DNA of 64,000 nt from Bacillus sp. Cs-700. GTDB lineage: Bacteria > Bacillota > Bacilli > Bacillales > Guptibacillaceae. A model generated the notes under the pieces. The model searched no databases, was not told where the DNA came from, and saw only the letters and a program-made list of their open reading frames with translations. The position numbers were made by a program, and so were the translations under genes. The stretch lies in NCBI RefSeq assembly GCF_011082085.1, contig NZ_CP041063.1:3954001-4018000 (forward strand), written 5' to 3'. Shown here piece by piece: positions 42,857 through 51,756 of the stretch; positions within the stretch are counted from its first letter, which is position 1, and every line of letters begins with the position of its first letter.

Positions 42857-42950
42857 GAAACAAATCTCATTTTAATTCGTATGTATTCTTACAGATAGAA
42901 TCTTCTGACCGTTTCGTTCAAGCGAATAAATATGTAATGAGGTGACCAAT

Positions 42951-43022
42951 TTGGAAGAGGGATTGTTCTTATTGTTGATCGTCTTAACGACAGTCATTAT
43001 TCTTCGTAAAAAGAAAAAGTGA
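42951..43022 (+). CDS. Tiny single-span membrane peptide (23 residues)
   Basis: TTG start after GAGGTGACCAA; product MEEGLFLLLIVLTTVIILRK followed by KKK. A hydrophobic helix with a basic end and an acidic start. Too short for ordinary gene finders. The ribosome site makes translation credible; the role is unknown. Confidence 0.45.
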   Translation: MEEGLFLLLIVLTTVIILRKKKK

Positions 43023-43137
43023 TTATTTCAATGCAAGCTTTCTCTTCTTACTTATTGCCTAGCGCTTCAGCAGGAATTTATTCCCTTTTATCGAAGAGAT
43101 ATGAGTAGTGGATCAATCCATGAAATGGGGGATGAGA

Positions 43138-43335
43138 ATGCTTGAAGCGAATTGTTTTTTCTGTAAAAAGAAGTTCAGGGTAAAGCCATCTGATTCGCAA
43201 TTTCGGAAATTAAAGCAGAATCCAAAGGCGAGCTATGTGTGTCAGTCATGCAACCAATCAATGCAAAGAGAAGCGCAGCAAAGCACGGGTCTTCATCCCG
43301 ATCAAATCGACCAATATGATAAGTTTGTTCGCTAA
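43138..43335 (+). CDS. DUF2197/YlaI-like zinc-ribbon protein
   Basis: 65 residues with two CxxC pairs (CFFCKKKF and CQSCNQSM) separated by a basic stretch, as in YlaI-type proteins. The zinc ribbon suggests nucleic acid or protein binding. ATG 43138 is chosen because GGGGG lies six bases before it; ATG 43132 is also possible. Confidence 0.72.
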   Translation: MLEANCFFCKKKFRVKPSDSQFRKLKQNPKASYVCQSCNQSMQREAQQSTGLHPDQIDQYDKFVR

Positions 43336-43351
43336 AAGGAGCTGAAAACAA

Positions 43352-43810
43352 ATGAAGAATTGGTTAAAAATGGTGCCGCTGCTTCTCCTCATATTAGTGG
43401 GATGTAGTGATAAAGAAGAGGCAGGGGCTAAGCAAGTTGTACATAAGGGTTCCGACTTAAAAGTAAGTGACACATTTACATCAGGATCCTATAAAATGCT
43501 CGGTGATGAAGGGCGACTGGGCTTCATTTATGATGAAGCGACAATATTGAAAGCAGGAAAGCCAAACAAGTATATGTGGCATTTTTGGGGAGCGGAAGAG
43601 GAATTAGATGGGAGATTTAAAGTGATCGGCACAAATCAAGATACTAAGGAAGAAGTGGTCGTTTTTGAAACGGATGAATTGGCAGGTGCTCATAATGGTG
43701 CAGATGCTCATACCCCGTCTTCCATGCAGCTTCCTTCAAGCGGAAAGTGGAAGCTCGATGCTTATGTCGGCGGTGATTTATTTGGAACGATTGTTGTGGA
43801 GGTGGAGTAA
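43352..43810 (+). CDS. Lipoprotein, DUF4871-like
   Basis: 152 residues. Lipobox LVGC (Cys18) after MKNWLKMVPLLLL. The mature domain has the family-like stretches LGFIYDEATILKAGKPNKYM, WHFWG, AHTPSSMQLPSSGKWKLDAY and GTIVVEVE, remembered from YhfM-type DUF4871 proteins. It follows the zinc-ribbon gene by 16 bases and is probably co-transcribed. Function unknown. Confidence 0.72.
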   Translation: MKNWLKMVPLLLLILVGCSDKEEAGAKQVVHKGSDLKVSDTFTSGSYKMLGDEGRLGFIYDEATILKAGKPNKYMWHFWGAEEELDGRFKVIGTNQDTKEEVVVFETDELAGAHNGADAHTPSSMQLPSSGKWKLDAYVGGDLFGTIVVEVE

Positions 43811-44034
43811 GTCTATGCACCATATGGGCTACATGATTTGTTTGGATTGATTGCCCGTCCGAACAAGCTCTTGATTTACCCGTGATGTGTATGAAGCGAA
43901 AGTGGGCAAGTCACGTTGTGGCCGGAGTTTGAGGTCATCTCGTGGGATGAAAGATGACGAAATGAAAACCACTCCTCTCAAGGATGTGGTTGTCCATAAG
44001 TTTTGCGAGAGTTAAAAATAAAGTGAGGTTAGGA

Positions 44035-44244
44035 ATGAAAGCCAAAACGTTTTTACACATACTCGGATGGGTCATTCTTGGATCGTGGCTCATCCATTTT
44101 CTAGCGTTCTATTTTATTGATTCAGAAAGAAAAGTCTATAGTATCGAAAAAATAATAGAGGGTGTCGTCTTTATCGTTCTCGTAGTACCTGTCTATTTTA
44201 GCGGTGTTACGCTGTATTACAAATTCTTTGATCGCGAAGGATAG
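44035..44244 (+). CDS. Small two-span membrane protein
   Basis: 69 residues: MKAKTFLHILGWVILGSWLI, HFLAFYFIDSERK, then VVFIVLVVPVYFSGVTLYYK. GAGG and AGGA precede the ATG. Family not recognised. The 224 bases before it (43811-44034) hold no gene I can support. Confidence 0.55.
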   Translation: MKAKTFLHILGWVILGSWLIHFLAFYFIDSERKVYSIEKIIEGVVFIVLVVPVYFSGVTLYYKFFDREG

Positions 44245-44382
44245 GAAGTCAGGGTGGGGTGATGAAAAGCAAGCTGGGCGCAGTGCCACTCATGGCAGAG
44301 ACAAAACTCCTTTCATCAATAAATAAAGGATCAGTACTATAGTCGAATTGGTGACCTTATTAGTAATCTCGGGAAGTGATCT

Positions 44383-44420
44383 TCACCGGGATCTTTTTAG
44401 ATACAAAAAGATCTCGGTGA
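44383..44420. repeat. Long stem-loop upstream of the kinase-like gene
   Basis: TCACCGGGATCTTTTT pairs with AAAAAGATCTCGGTGA across a short loop (15 of 16 positions). The T and A runs are inside the stem, so it is not a standard terminator; it may be a leader structure for the gene at 44492. Confidence 0.45.
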
Positions 44421-44491
44421 TTGACACGAAAATTAAATGAAAAGCTATTAGTTAAAGGAGAGTGTACAGCATCGCACCTTTACGATGGAAG

Positions 44492-45049
44492 ATGTCGAAT
44501 TTGGATCTCACAAAAGTATTGCCTCAAGCTTCGTTAAAAACACCTTTTGTGCTGGGGGTTGACGGGCTAAGTCGTTCAGGTAAAACGACCTTTGTCACAA
44601 AACTGGAGAATTATTTTAAAACGCTGGGATATCGTGCGGATACGTTTCACATCGATGATTACATAGAACCGCGCAATAGACGCTATGATACGGGGCATGA
44701 AGAATGGTTTGAATACTACTTTTTGCAGTGGGATATTGAAAAGCTAAAGGAAGAACTATTTGAAAAAGCGAAAGAGGGAGTAAAAGCTGATCAAGAATCT
44801 TCTAATGGTGAAAGCCCCCTTTCGGATGTAGTGATCATTGAAGGTGTTTTCCTCCAACGAAAGGAATGGCGCGGAGTTTTTAATCGAATGCTTTATTTAG
44901 ATTGTGCGAAAGCGGTGCGATTTCAACGAGAAAGCAAAGAAACACAGCAAAAGGTAAAGAAATTTGAAGACCGTTACTGGAAGGCAGAGGCGTATTACTT
45001 GGAGAATGTTCGACCGGGAGAAAAGGCGGATATTGTGATTGAATCTTAA
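44492..45049 (+). CDS. Uridine-kinase-like P-loop protein
   Basis: 185 residues with Walker A GVDGLSRSGKTT, the nucleoside-kinase-like HIDDYIEPRNRRYDTG and VVIIEGVFLQRKEW. It probably phosphorylates a nucleoside or small alcohol, but substrate residues are not diagnostic. The start is uncertain: GTG 44462 follows AAAGGAG too closely (one base), and ATG 44492 has only a weak GGAAG. Upstream of a Nudix gene by 54 bases. Confidence 0.7.
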   Translation: MSNLDLTKVLPQASLKTPFVLGVDGLSRSGKTTFVTKLENYFKTLGYRADTFHIDDYIEPRNRRYDTGHEEWFEYYFLQWDIEKLKEELFEKAKEGVKADQESSNGESPLSDVVIIEGVFLQRKEWRGVFNRMLYLDCAKAVRFQRESKETQQKVKKFEDRYWKAEAYYLENVRPGEKADIVIES

Positions 45050-45103
45050 GATTCTTTTGGTGAGGTGGACTAAGTTGCGTAGGTTAATGGAGGGTAGATT
45101 CGT

Positions 45104-45598
45104 ATGACGATCGCATATGTTCAATGGGATGCACAGAAAGTGAAATTAAGCTGGAGCGGCAATACCGCTCCAGATGGAATGGTGACAAGCACTCATGGAT
45201 TCTGTTTCAATCGAAATCAACTTCTTCTCGTGAATTTGAAAGAAAGAGGTTGGGACTTTCCGGGAGGGCATGTTGAAGCAGGAGAATTACCTGAAGCTTG
45301 TTTGGCGCGTGAAGCAATGGAAGAAGGGTATGTGAAAGGCGTTAGTCAATTGCTCGGTTCTTTAACGGTCGATCATAGCGAAAATCCGAACTGGAACGAA
45401 CAGAGCGCTTATCCTAAAGTAGGGTATCAACTTTTCTATCGAATGGAAATTAGAAAGGTACTACCGTTCAAGGCAGAACATGAATCAATTGATCGCATGT
45501 TTGTCGACCCCTATCAAGTGAGCGCCTACTTCAAGGGATGGAATGAGGTGTACCAGGCAATTTTAGAAGCTGCACTAAAATTGGAGGAGAAGAAGTGA
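45104..45598 (+). CDS. Nudix hydrolase
   Basis: 164 residues with a Nudix box starting at GGHVEAGELPEACLAREAME and continuing EGY, i.e. GX5EX7REXXEEG. Such enzymes cleave nucleoside diphosphates linked to another group. The lipoprotein gene overlaps its end by GTGA. Confidence 0.87.
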   Translation: MTIAYVQWDAQKVKLSWSGNTAPDGMVTSTHGFCFNRNQLLLVNLKERGWDFPGGHVEAGELPEACLAREAMEEGYVKGVSQLLGSLTVDHSENPNWNEQSAYPKVGYQLFYRMEIRKVLPFKAEHESIDRMFVDPYQVSAYFKGWNEVYQAILEAALKLEEKK

Positions 45599-46212
45599 AG
45601 AAAAGATGGTGGCTCTCATTCATTCTAGCAACCGTTCTTCTTTCGAGCTGCTCTGCTAATGAAAACAAGGTGGCCGAAATAGAACCAGCGCCTGAGTCAG
45701 AATATGCGAAGACATTTGATGAGTTAGTACTTGGTACCCTATTTGATTTTAAGCTTGAAGTACAAAATGCGGATCAAAGATGGGTGAAGCTGTGGGTTGA
45801 GCGTTATCAAGATGGGAAGAAAGATGATGATTCCGTTGTGGATCTTATCTATGGTGAAAGTTTAGATGAGACGGATGAAGGTCATGTAGGATTCGGAATC
45901 ATCAATTCAGAAAAAGATGAACCATTGTACTTTTTATATGCTCCAGATATAAAATTAAATCCCCAAAAAAGCAGTAAGAAAGCTAATTTAGAAAGTTCGA
46001 TGGCTACTTGGGAATATGCGTTTAAAGATGAAAAAGTATCATTAGCATTAGATGAAGAAAAAGTACTTGCGGCCTATCGGAGTACAACGTCAAACGAGAT
46101 GAGAACGGTTGATATGAGTGACCCGAATGATTTGAAAAAAATGATTCAGGAAGACAGCGAAGTGTTACTACTCAAAATCCTCATCACTGAAAATAAAGAC
46201 GCTCTTCATTAA
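45595..46212 (+). CDS. Lipoprotein of unknown function
   Basis: 205 residues. Signal MKKRWWLSFILATVLLSSC with lipobox LSSC (Cys19). The mature part is acidic with no catalytic motif. GTG start overlapping the Nudix stop by four bases, so it is translationally coupled to it. A terminator follows. Confidence 0.7.
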   Translation: MKKRWWLSFILATVLLSSCSANENKVAEIEPAPESEYAKTFDELVLGTLFDFKLEVQNADQRWVKLWVERYQDGKKDDDSVVDLIYGESLDETDEGHVGFGIINSEKDEPLYFLYAPDIKLNPQKSSKKANLESSMATWEYAFKDEKVSLALDEEKVLAAYRSTTSNEMRTVDMSDPNDLKKMIQEDSEVLLLKILITENKDALH

Positions 46213-46242
46213 GGAGCGGAGGCTGATTTATTAGCCCTAACG

Positions 46243-46271
46243 AAAAGCTGCTGGAAATCCGGCGGCTTTTT
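46243..46271 (+). terminator. Terminator of the Nudix/lipoprotein unit
   Basis: AAAAGCTGCTGG, loop AAAT, CCGGCGGCTTTTT (G-T pairs inside). Confidence 0.8.
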
Positions 46272-46302
46272 CTCTGTTATTTTCCAATTCATGGTTGCAC
46301 GC

Positions 46303-46346
46303 TATATCATTATCTGATATATTACATTTAATGATATATCATTAAA
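46303..46346 (+). promoter_or_regulatory. Candidate PadR operators
   Basis: TATATCA-TTATC-TGATATA (46303-46321) and the perfect 20-bp palindrome TTTAATGATA/TATCATTAAA (46327-46346), followed by another GATATA at 46348. They lie just before the PadR gene at 46370. Confidence 0.6.
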
Positions 46347-46369
46347 CGATATAAGTTTGGAGGAATCTC

Positions 46370-46699
46370 ATGCCAAGGAATGATTCTCTTGATGTAGGAG
46401 AGCTAACGGACACGTCTTATTATATTCTTTTATCGCTCATGGAGCCGAAACATGGCTATTTAATTATGAAGTCAATTGAAGAGTTAACAAATCATAGCGT
46501 TGTCATCGGACCGGCGTCTATGTATACGACCATAAAAAAACTTCTTGCGGCCGGGTTGATTGAGCTCTTCGATAAAAGCGAGAAGAAAAAAGTGTATGTA
46601 ACAACAGAAAAAGGTGTCGAGCTAGTAAGGAAAGAAATTGAACGGAAACGTATCATGATTGAACACGGGGAAGCGATACTTGCAAACAAGGGAGAGTGA
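46370..46699 (+). CDS. PadR family repressor
   Basis: 109 residues: SYYILLSLMEPKHGYLIMKS, IGPASMYTTIKKLLAAGLIE and KKKVYVTTEKG. First gene of an operon with DUF2812 and an ABC-2 exporter, the usual arrangement for a PadR that represses its own transporter. The start overlaps none of the operator dyads. Confidence 0.87.
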   Translation: MPRNDSLDVGELTDTSYYILLSLMEPKHGYLIMKSIEELTNHSVVIGPASMYTTIKKLLAAGLIELFDKSEKKKVYVTTEKGVELVRKEIERKRIMIEHGEAILANKGE

Positions 46700-47250
46700 G
46701 AGATGTGGGAAAGACAAAATACGTAATGAGCAGTGGATTAGCTTTTTCAGAAGAGAAAGAGATGAAAAAGCTAAGCGAATACGCGCGAAAAGGGTGGCTA
46801 TTTGAGAAGTTTGCGTTTCTAGGATTTGTATTACGACAAGGAGAACCGCAGAATCTTATCTATTCTCTAGACTATCAAAAAGAACCTGATGAGGAGTATT
46901 TTAGTTATTTTGAAGAAGCGGGGTGGACGATTGTTTGTTCGGTTGGAGATGAAATGCACGTATTTTCAGCAGCTCAAGGAACACCTCCGATCTATTCTGA
47001 TAAAGAATCAACGAAAGAGAAATATGAGCGGGAACGTCAGTCGATGAAAAAAGTCGCTATCCCAGCGCTTTTGCTTACACTTGTTTTCATCGTGTTGTCA
47101 CTTAGTAGTCAGAATGGCCATCTACCATTAATTGTTGGCCAAATCAGTGAGTTTAGTAGTTACGCTACTTTAATTGTGTTGATATTTTCTGGAATGCCGT
47201 ACCTTGCTTATTGCTATAAATTGAAGAAATTAGAGAAACAGGATTTCTAA
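46696..47250 (+). CDS. DUF2812 membrane-anchored protein
   Basis: 184 residues: a soluble N-terminal DUF2812 domain (KYVMSSGLAFSEEKEMKKLS, YARKGWLFEKFAFLGF, PDEEYFSYFEEAGWTIV) and two C-terminal membrane segments. GTG 46696 overlaps the PadR stop (GTGA); GTG 46705 has better spacing to GGGAG and may be the real start. DUF2812 proteins accompany PadR regulators of ABC exporters. Confidence 0.78.
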   Translation: MRDVGKTKYVMSSGLAFSEEKEMKKLSEYARKGWLFEKFAFLGFVLRQGEPQNLIYSLDYQKEPDEEYFSYFEEAGWTIVCSVGDEMHVFSAAQGTPPIYSDKESTKEKYERERQSMKKVAIPALLLTLVFIVLSLSSQNGHLPLIVGQISEFSSYATLIVLIFSGMPYLAYCYKLKKLEKQDF

Positions 47251-47270
47251 TCAAGGAGAGGAGCCTGCTG

Positions 47271-48191
47271 ATGGCTAACGTGCTAGAGGTAAAAGGACTT
47301 GGGAAGCGATTTAAACATGGAGCGATCATTGAGAACCTTTCTTTTCACGTTAAGAAAGGCGAAATCATGGCGATTCTTGGACCAAATGGAGCTGGAAAAT
47401 CTACGACAATTCGTTCAGTGTTGGGTATTTTATATCCCGATGAAGGAGAGATTCTTTATCAAGGAGAGTCTATTAAAAAAATCCCTCCGAAGCGGATTGG
47501 TTATTTACCTGAAGAGCGTGGGCTTTATAAAAATGTAAATGTAATCGATATCCTCCTCTATTTTGCAGATTTAAAAGATTATCCTATACGAAAAGCCAAA
47601 CAACGTGCCAGGTTTTATTTAAAGAAGTTTGGTCTGGAAGATAAAGAGAAAGTGAGAATGGAAGAATTATCGAAAGGGATGGGGCAAAAAATTCAGTTCA
47701 TCGCTTCCATCATTCATGAGCCAGAAATCCTCATTCTTGATGAACCATTTTCAGGTCTGGACCCTGTTAGTCAGGAACTTTTCCAAAAAGAAATCAAAGA
47801 ATTGGCCGACCAAGGGACTGCGATTTTACTTTCCTCTCATCAAATGAATCTGATCGAAACGTTAGGAGACCGGCTTTTATTTATACATAAAGGAAAAGAG
47901 GTAGTGACGGGATCAATCCATGATGTAAAAGCACAGTTTTCGAATTACAAATGCACAATTCGTGGAGAAAATGCCCGCTCCCTACTAGAAACGATTCCTA
48001 TGGTTGACCGAATTGAGCAAAAAAACAAGACGTCGATCCTATTCCTTGAAAAGGAGGTAGAGTTGACCAGGTGGTTGAGCACTCTGCCAAAAAAACTAGA
48101 CATTCAAGAGCTTCGTCTTGATCGAATCTCTCTTCATGACATTTTCGTCAGCATCGCAAGTGACAGAAAGGACCTAGCCTATGAAAAATAG
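47271..48191 (+). CDS. ABC-2 exporter ATPase (YhaQ/NatA-like)
   Basis: 306 residues with Walker A GPNGAGKST, signature LSKGMGQK, Walker B ILILDEPFSGLDP and SSHQM, followed by an accessory C-terminal domain of the DUF4162 kind. Overlaps the permease gene by 11 bases. The substrate may be sodium, a drug or a peptide; sequence does not decide. Confidence 0.87.
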   Translation: MANVLEVKGLGKRFKHGAIIENLSFHVKKGEIMAILGPNGAGKSTTIRSVLGILYPDEGEILYQGESIKKIPPKRIGYLPEERGLYKNVNVIDILLYFADLKDYPIRKAKQRARFYLKKFGLEDKEKVRMEELSKGMGQKIQFIASIIHEPEILILDEPFSGLDPVSQELFQKEIKELADQGTAILLSSHQMNLIETLGDRLLFIHKGKEVVTGSIHDVKAQFSNYKCTIRGENARSLLETIPMVDRIEQKNKTSILFLEKEVELTRWLSTLPKKLDIQELRLDRISLHDIFVSIASDRKDLAYEK

Positions 48192-49029
48192 TTTGAAAGT
48201 TGCGAAATGGGAGTTTAAGCGGAACATGACCAATAAGTCTTTTTTGATCTCCGTATTTATGACACCGATCATGATCCTATTGTTTAGTTTTTTACCTTCG
48301 ATGATTTCTGGGGGATCGACCTCCAATGGAATGATTTCATTGTTGAACCCTCGTTTGCTGCCTGGAATTGTTTCCGGTAGTATCTTTCTCTCACTTCTAT
48401 TAACAGGCATGCTGATTTTTCAAAGTGCTTCTCAAGAGAAGAAAGAAAAAGTGGCTGAAATTATTTTATCGTCAATGGAACCACACGAATTAATGCAAGG
48501 AAAAATCATCGGCTATTTTTTGCTTGGAGTTTCACAGGTGTTCATTTGGCTGTTCTGTGCTCTTCCATTTTTAACGTGGAAATTAGGACTGGATATTCTG
48601 AAATACTTGTTTGTACCAAAAACGATCGTATTGGTTTTCATTGCACTGCTTGGTTACTTTTTATTTGCAGCGTTACTCATTGGTTTAGGAGCAACAGTTG
48701 AAGATGTAACCTCATCAAGTAATTTTCAAGGAACGATTATGATGTTACCTTTCTCTTTTTCGCTTTTCATTCTTCCTGTATTAGAAGAGCCGAATGGATT
48801 GGCCGCAACGATTGGTTCGTACCTTCCATTTACGGCAACTGGAACATTAATCTTCCGTCTTTCTCTACTGGAAGTATGGCCATGGGGAGAGATCATTGGG
48901 GCAATTTGTCTCTTACTTCTAACTTCCTGGGTATGCATGAAAGTGGCAGGTAAAATCTTTAAAGTTGGGATCTTAATGTATGGAAAGAATGCAAGTCCAC
49001 GAGAGATTTGGAAGTGGATGAGGGCTTAA
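48181..49029 (+). CDS. ABC-2 permease (YhaP/NatB-like, short)
   Basis: 282 residues with about six membrane segments; KVAKWEFKRNMTNKSFLISV at the start and ASQEKKEKVAEIILSSMEPH between segments are typical of YhaP/NatB permeases. At about 280 residues it is shorter than YhaP (about 420), lacking most of the extracellular domain. Confidence 0.8.
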   Translation: MKNSLKVAKWEFKRNMTNKSFLISVFMTPIMILLFSFLPSMISGGSTSNGMISLLNPRLLPGIVSGSIFLSLLLTGMLIFQSASQEKKEKVAEIILSSMEPHELMQGKIIGYFLLGVSQVFIWLFCALPFLTWKLGLDILKYLFVPKTIVLVFIALLGYFLFAALLIGLGATVEDVTSSSNFQGTIMMLPFSFSLFILPVLEEPNGLAATIGSYLPFTATGTLIFRLSLLEVWPWGEIIGAICLLLLTSWVCMKVAGKIFKVGILMYGKNASPREIWKWMRA

Positions 49030-49112
49030 GGAGCGGAGGGTGGTTTATTTCCCACCCTTGCTTAAGCAACATATATATGGTGTCCGTTGTAGAGGGACAG
49101 TTGTTTGTAAGG

Positions 49113-49136
49113 GGGGTCAGGTACGAACCTGACCCC
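49113..49136. repeat. Family A palindrome, copy 9
   Basis: GGGGTCAGG-TACGAA-CCTGACCCC. It overlaps the mprF stop codon and encodes its last residues on the minus strand. Confidence 0.88.
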
Positions 49137-51663
49137 TTTTAAGCCCCTTCTTACTTATCAATCGCGAGACCTGCGCCATTGTAAAGGGGAGGGAGGATTT
49201 TTTGCGGTAAGCGAGGTATTTGCGTTCCCAAGTGTGAGCGTATTTTCCTTTGAACTTCCGCAGGCCCTGGAAGTGATAGAAGATATGGCCATGTAGGAAA
49301 ATTTGAGCCGCGATTCGTTCACTTAGGAATGAAAATTTGGATTGACCCACATTTGCAAGTGGCGCCATGCCAAGGTTAAAAGACTGATAGCCTTCTGCTT
49401 TGGCCCATTCAAATAAGGATAGAAACATAACGTCCATTGTGCCAGACGGGGCACCGTGGATGAAGCGCATTAAATCGACAGAAATGGTTTTGTTTCCATC
49501 GTAGACTGGCATAAGACTTGTAAAGGCAATAATTGTATCATTTTCTTTCATGATGGCGATCTCAGACTTATTCAAATAATCAACGTCAAAGAATCCTAAC
49601 GAAAACCCCTTTTCATTCCTTCCTTGTAGCCATTCATCCGATACATTTTTCAAGTTATTCAATAGCGCTTCACTATGAGGAGGTGTTGCGATTTCAAACA
49701 GATAATGTTCTCGTTCAAATTTGTTTTTAACTGCGCGCAGCGCCTTCATTTTCTTACCTGATAAGGTGAATTGCCCTAAGTCAACGAATGCTTCTTCACC
49801 AAGTTTAAAAAAGCCAAACCCTTTTTCGTGTAAGAGTGGAAGCAAATCATTGCTCACTTCATAGAAGACTGGCGTAAAGCCTTGAATATCGGCAAGCTGT
49901 TGAAACTCATCAATTGCATTTGAAAAGTCGTTTTCCTCTCCGACCGGATCACCAAGGACGACAAGTTTATCAGACGATTGTTGGAAGCTTAGGAATACCG
50001 TACGCTTTGCATTCCAGAACAGCGATTTATCATGTAAGAATACTAAATGCGTTAATGTATTGCCGCGAAAGGTTGTTAAGTGCTCTAGAATGTGAGGATC
50101 ATCCTTGGGCTCGGAATTTTGGATTGGATTTTTAGGTTTAATCACGGCGTTTCCAATGAGAAAGACGAGTAGCGCAATCAATAATCCAATTAAGGCACTG
50201 TAAAACAACGTGTGGTAATCCGTAATCAGATAGGGCAATACTTGCGACGGAATCGCGTTCGTTGAAGACGGCAAGCTCATGTACCCAATTAAGACATACA
50301 TCGACGTAATGAAAAGAATAACCAGTCCATCAATAATCGTTTTGCTCCATGTTAACACATAGCTTTCACGATAAAAGCGCGTTCTTGATAGATAGAGTAT
50401 GAATGCCACAATTAATAGGAAAATGGCTTCCTCATAATCAATCCCTTTTGAAAATGTAAATGCAGCCGCGCAGAAAAGGACAACGATCGTCAGGTAATAG
50501 GCTCGTTTCACTTTGTATTCAATGCCTCTCGATAAGCCGAGTAGCGCAAAGCCGGCTCCGACAGAAAGCTGGTGTGAGAGATTCACAAGAAACGGAATCG
50601 AGTGCATTTCCTCAAGGATTTTTAGTCGGTCAATGATTCCGGGTAAAGCAGCAGATAAGAGTAGGATTAATCCTGATACAAAGACTAACAAAGTGATGAA
50701 TACGTGGCTCAGTCTTTGTACGAGTGCGATCGGGAGATTATCCCAGTTCGCATTCCACTTTTCCCAATAGTCTCTGACGAACAGAATCATCGCTAGTAAA
50801 AATGGGAAGAAAAAGTAACCAACGCGAAATAAAATGAGCAGGAAAAGCACCTTTTCATTTTGTAAACCAATCAGCTGACTGCCCCAGATGAAAGTGAGAT
50901 CAAATGAACCGAGACCTCCGGGGATCATACTAACAATGCCAACACATGCAGCAATCACAAAAAGTGGGAAAAGGTCATGAAATGAAATGTTTAAGTCAAG
51001 CATTGTTGCTAATAGCCAGATCGCTAGAAACGCAAATGTCCATTCCAGGAATGATACGGCAATGAGCTGGAGCCTCGTTTTCGTGCCAAAAGAGCGCGTC
51101 CGGTAGTTGTTCCACAAGAACGAAAAAATGAGAACAGGTAAATAAAGTCCAACGATCATTACAACCAAATAGAGCCATGGAATTTCTTTTAGTAAGGGAC
51201 TTTCTCTGTAAGTGACCATCGTGATTAGCGCAAGAAGAGATAGACCAGTTAAATAAAAATAGGTCATGTTTCCAATACTTTTTGTTAGTTTACTGTGATC
51301 GTCCTGCTCCGTTTGATAAAAGTACTTTCGAAGCATGCTGCTAACGATTCCACCAGAACCAATTAAGTTCGAAACGGCATTCACGATAAACGATTGCTTC
51401 AGAAGTTGTTTCATTGGAAATGTTTTTTGCAATGATTTCAAAATCAAAGAATCATATAAAAACATTGGACTAACTGCCCCCATTGTAATGAGTAACACGA
51501 GAAAAAGTTTTCCTATATTAAATTGATTTACTTCATTTAATAAAAGACTTACATGAACGTCTGATAGAAATGACGTGATTTGAATGGCAGAGAGTACAAA
51601 AAGAAAAGCTGGTAAGAGTAATTTTAAATAGTGAAATAAAATGGTGTGTAAAATTGGTTTCAT
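49117..51663 (-). CDS. mprF: Phosphatidylglycerol lysyltransferase MprF
   Basis: 848 residues (B. subtilis MprF about 856). About 14 N-terminal membrane segments form the flippase, including GSGGIVSSMLRKYF and IPGGLGSFDLTFIWGSQLIG. The C-terminal cytosolic GNAT-like synthase domain (from about 520) has FFKLGEEAFVDL, RNEKGFSLGFFD and GTMDVMFLSLFEWAKAEGYQ, then SFNLGMAPLANVG. It adds lysine (or alanine) to phosphatidylglycerol and flips it outward, lowering the negative surface charge and protecting against cationic peptides. The last residues GQVRT and the stop are repeat-derived. Confidence 0.92.
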   Translation of the reverse strand: MKPILHTILFHYLKLLLPAFLFVLSAIQITSFLSDVHVSLLLNEVNQFNIGKLFLVLLITMGAVSPMFLYDSLILKSLQKTFPMKQLLKQSFIVNAVSNLIGSGGIVSSMLRKYFYQTEQDDHSKLTKSIGNMTYFYLTGLSLLALITMVTYRESPLLKEIPWLYLVVMIVGLYLPVLIFSFLWNNYRTRSFGTKTRLQLIAVSFLEWTFAFLAIWLLATMLDLNISFHDLFPLFVIAACVGIVSMIPGGLGSFDLTFIWGSQLIGLQNEKVLFLLILFRVGYFFFPFLLAMILFVRDYWEKWNANWDNLPIALVQRLSHVFITLLVFVSGLILLLSAALPGIIDRLKILEEMHSIPFLVNLSHQLSVGAGFALLGLSRGIEYKVKRAYYLTIVVLFCAAAFTFSKGIDYEEAIFLLIVAFILYLSRTRFYRESYVLTWSKTIIDGLVILFITSMYVLIGYMSLPSSTNAIPSQVLPYLITDYHTLFYSALIGLLIALLVFLIGNAVIKPKNPIQNSEPKDDPHILEHLTTFRGNTLTHLVFLHDKSLFWNAKRTVFLSFQQSSDKLVVLGDPVGEENDFSNAIDEFQQLADIQGFTPVFYEVSNDLLPLLHEKGFGFFKLGEEAFVDLGQFTLSGKKMKALRAVKNKFEREHYLFEIATPPHSEALLNNLKNVSDEWLQGRNEKGFSLGFFDVDYLNKSEIAIMKENDTIIAFTSLMPVYDGNKTISVDLMRFIHGAPSGTMDVMFLSLFEWAKAEGYQSFNLGMAPLANVGQSKFSFLSERIAAQIFLHGHIFYHFQGLRKFKGKYAHTWERKYLAYRKKSSLPFTMAQVSRLISKKGLKRGQVRT

Positions 51664-51756
51664 AGTTCACTCCTTTCATATGATTTTACATTATTTTTAT
51701 GAAGATCATGCAAAAAAATGAAAAAAGGTGATCGGTAGTCTTAGTTCTATCATACA

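Noticed and set aside
18501-49136. Reading family A palindromes simply as Rho-independent terminators
   Set aside because: Only some copies (23716, 38769, possibly 49113) are followed by T runs. Others lie upstream of genes or between divergent genes, so termination is at most a secondary use.
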